Shown one piece after another: positions 63,806-64,000 of a DNA stretch of 64,000 bases (within the stretch, counting starts at the first letter, position 1; every line of letters starts with the position of its first letter). A program made the position numbers and the translations under genes. The notes under the pieces were generated by a model, which did no database searches, was not told where the DNA came from, and worked only from the letters and a program-made list of their open reading frames with translations. Origin of the DNA: an uncultured Bacteroidota bacterium (GTDB taxonomy: Bacteria > Bacteroidota > Bacteroidia > B-17B0 > Aurantibacillaceae); NCBI GenBank assembly GCA_937873155.1, contig CALMVZ010000025.1, positions 1 to 64,000 of the forward strand, read 5' to 3'.

Positions 63806-64000
63806 AAAGATTTCAGCCATCATGTTCGCAATCGTGAGCGTGATCGCAAGTGCGCAGGATGCGACTAAAGTTCCGCAGTTACAAGGCCCGGAAATGACCA
63901 ATAAAAAAGGCAGCGAATATAAATTCAGCGTGGTAAAGAACCTGGATGCAACTGCTGTTCAGAATCAAAATATGACCGGTACTTGCTGGTCGTTCTCGGC
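63795..64000 (+). CDS. C1 (papain-like) peptidase, 5' part only
   Basis: The reading frame is open from ATG 63795 to the end of the window, 68 codons. It has a signal peptide (MINRKISAIMFAIVSVIASAQ, split here) and then VKNLDATAVQNQNMTGTCWSFS, whose QNQ-x-GTCWSFS end is the C1 cysteine-peptidase active site (Gln and catalytic Cys), as in bleomycin-hydrolase/aminopeptidase C proteins. The rest of the gene lies beyond the window. It overlaps the preceding gene by 11 bases. Confidence 0.8.
   Translation, partial: MINRKISAIMFAIVSVIASAQDATKVPQLQGPEMTNKKGSEYKFSVVKNLDATAVQNQNMTGTCWSFS

Overview
The window reads as a chromosomal piece of a member of the Bacteroidota, probably a gliding or T9SS-bearing lineage. 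It is AT-rich. Several large secreted proteins end in type IX secretion (T9SS) sorting domains, and a PorW/SprE-like T9SS lipoprotein is present. Two-component-regulator propeller proteins, LytTR and one-protein hybrid regulators, a MurF-alanine racemase fusion and a DAHP synthase-chorismate mutase fusion are all typical of the phylum. Candidate promoters show the Bacteroidota -7 element TAnnTTTG. No rRNA, CRISPR array, transposase or integrase was seen; one tRNA (Cys) is present. Family names are given from recognisable motifs, without database searches.

0-6.5 kb: a histidine kinase with a broken PAS end and a CheY-like regulator; an HTH regulator diverging, across a TATC/GATA operator-like region, from a run of envelope genes with a methyltransferase and a PAP2-type phosphatase. 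6.5-10.2 kb: a propeller-SpoIIE phosphatase.

10.3-16.2 kb is the accessory, defence-like region. A minus-strand cassette runs Vsr mismatch endonuclease, controller (C) protein, C5-cytosine methyltransferase, an EVE-like plus PD-(D/E)XK (NucS-like) protein, and an HpaII-family endonuclease. A 36-bp dyad sits in front of the C gene. Next to it is a plus-strand HTH antitoxin and AbiEii-type nucleotidyltransferase pair. The TPR protein that follows stops just where a SpoIIE domain would be expected to start, which suggests a rearrangement at that edge.

17.7-34 kb: tRNA-Cys, a cupin/DUF72/Nei-like run, a DUF418 membrane protein, a large T9SS adhesin-like protein, methionine aminotransferase, amidohydrolase, DAHP synthase-chorismate mutase, ComF and a LamG T9SS protein. 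34-45.5 kb: a LytS/LytTR pair followed by three secreted proteins (tail-fibre-like, M4 peptidase, toroid plus FG-GAP protein) and two tandem genes for small secreted proteins made of 17-residue repeats. 45.6-64 kb: MsrC, a TPR hybrid histidine kinase with AraC output, small envelope proteins, MurF-Alr, thymidine kinase, M28 and M20 peptidases, a TolB-like outer-membrane protein, half-size TauE, PorW/SprE, bactofilin, AtpZ and the start of a C1 peptidase cut by the window edge.

The best candidates for something little described are the EVE/NucS-like gene inside the restriction-modification operon and the pair of 17-residue-repeat genes whose repeats have diverged in concert.
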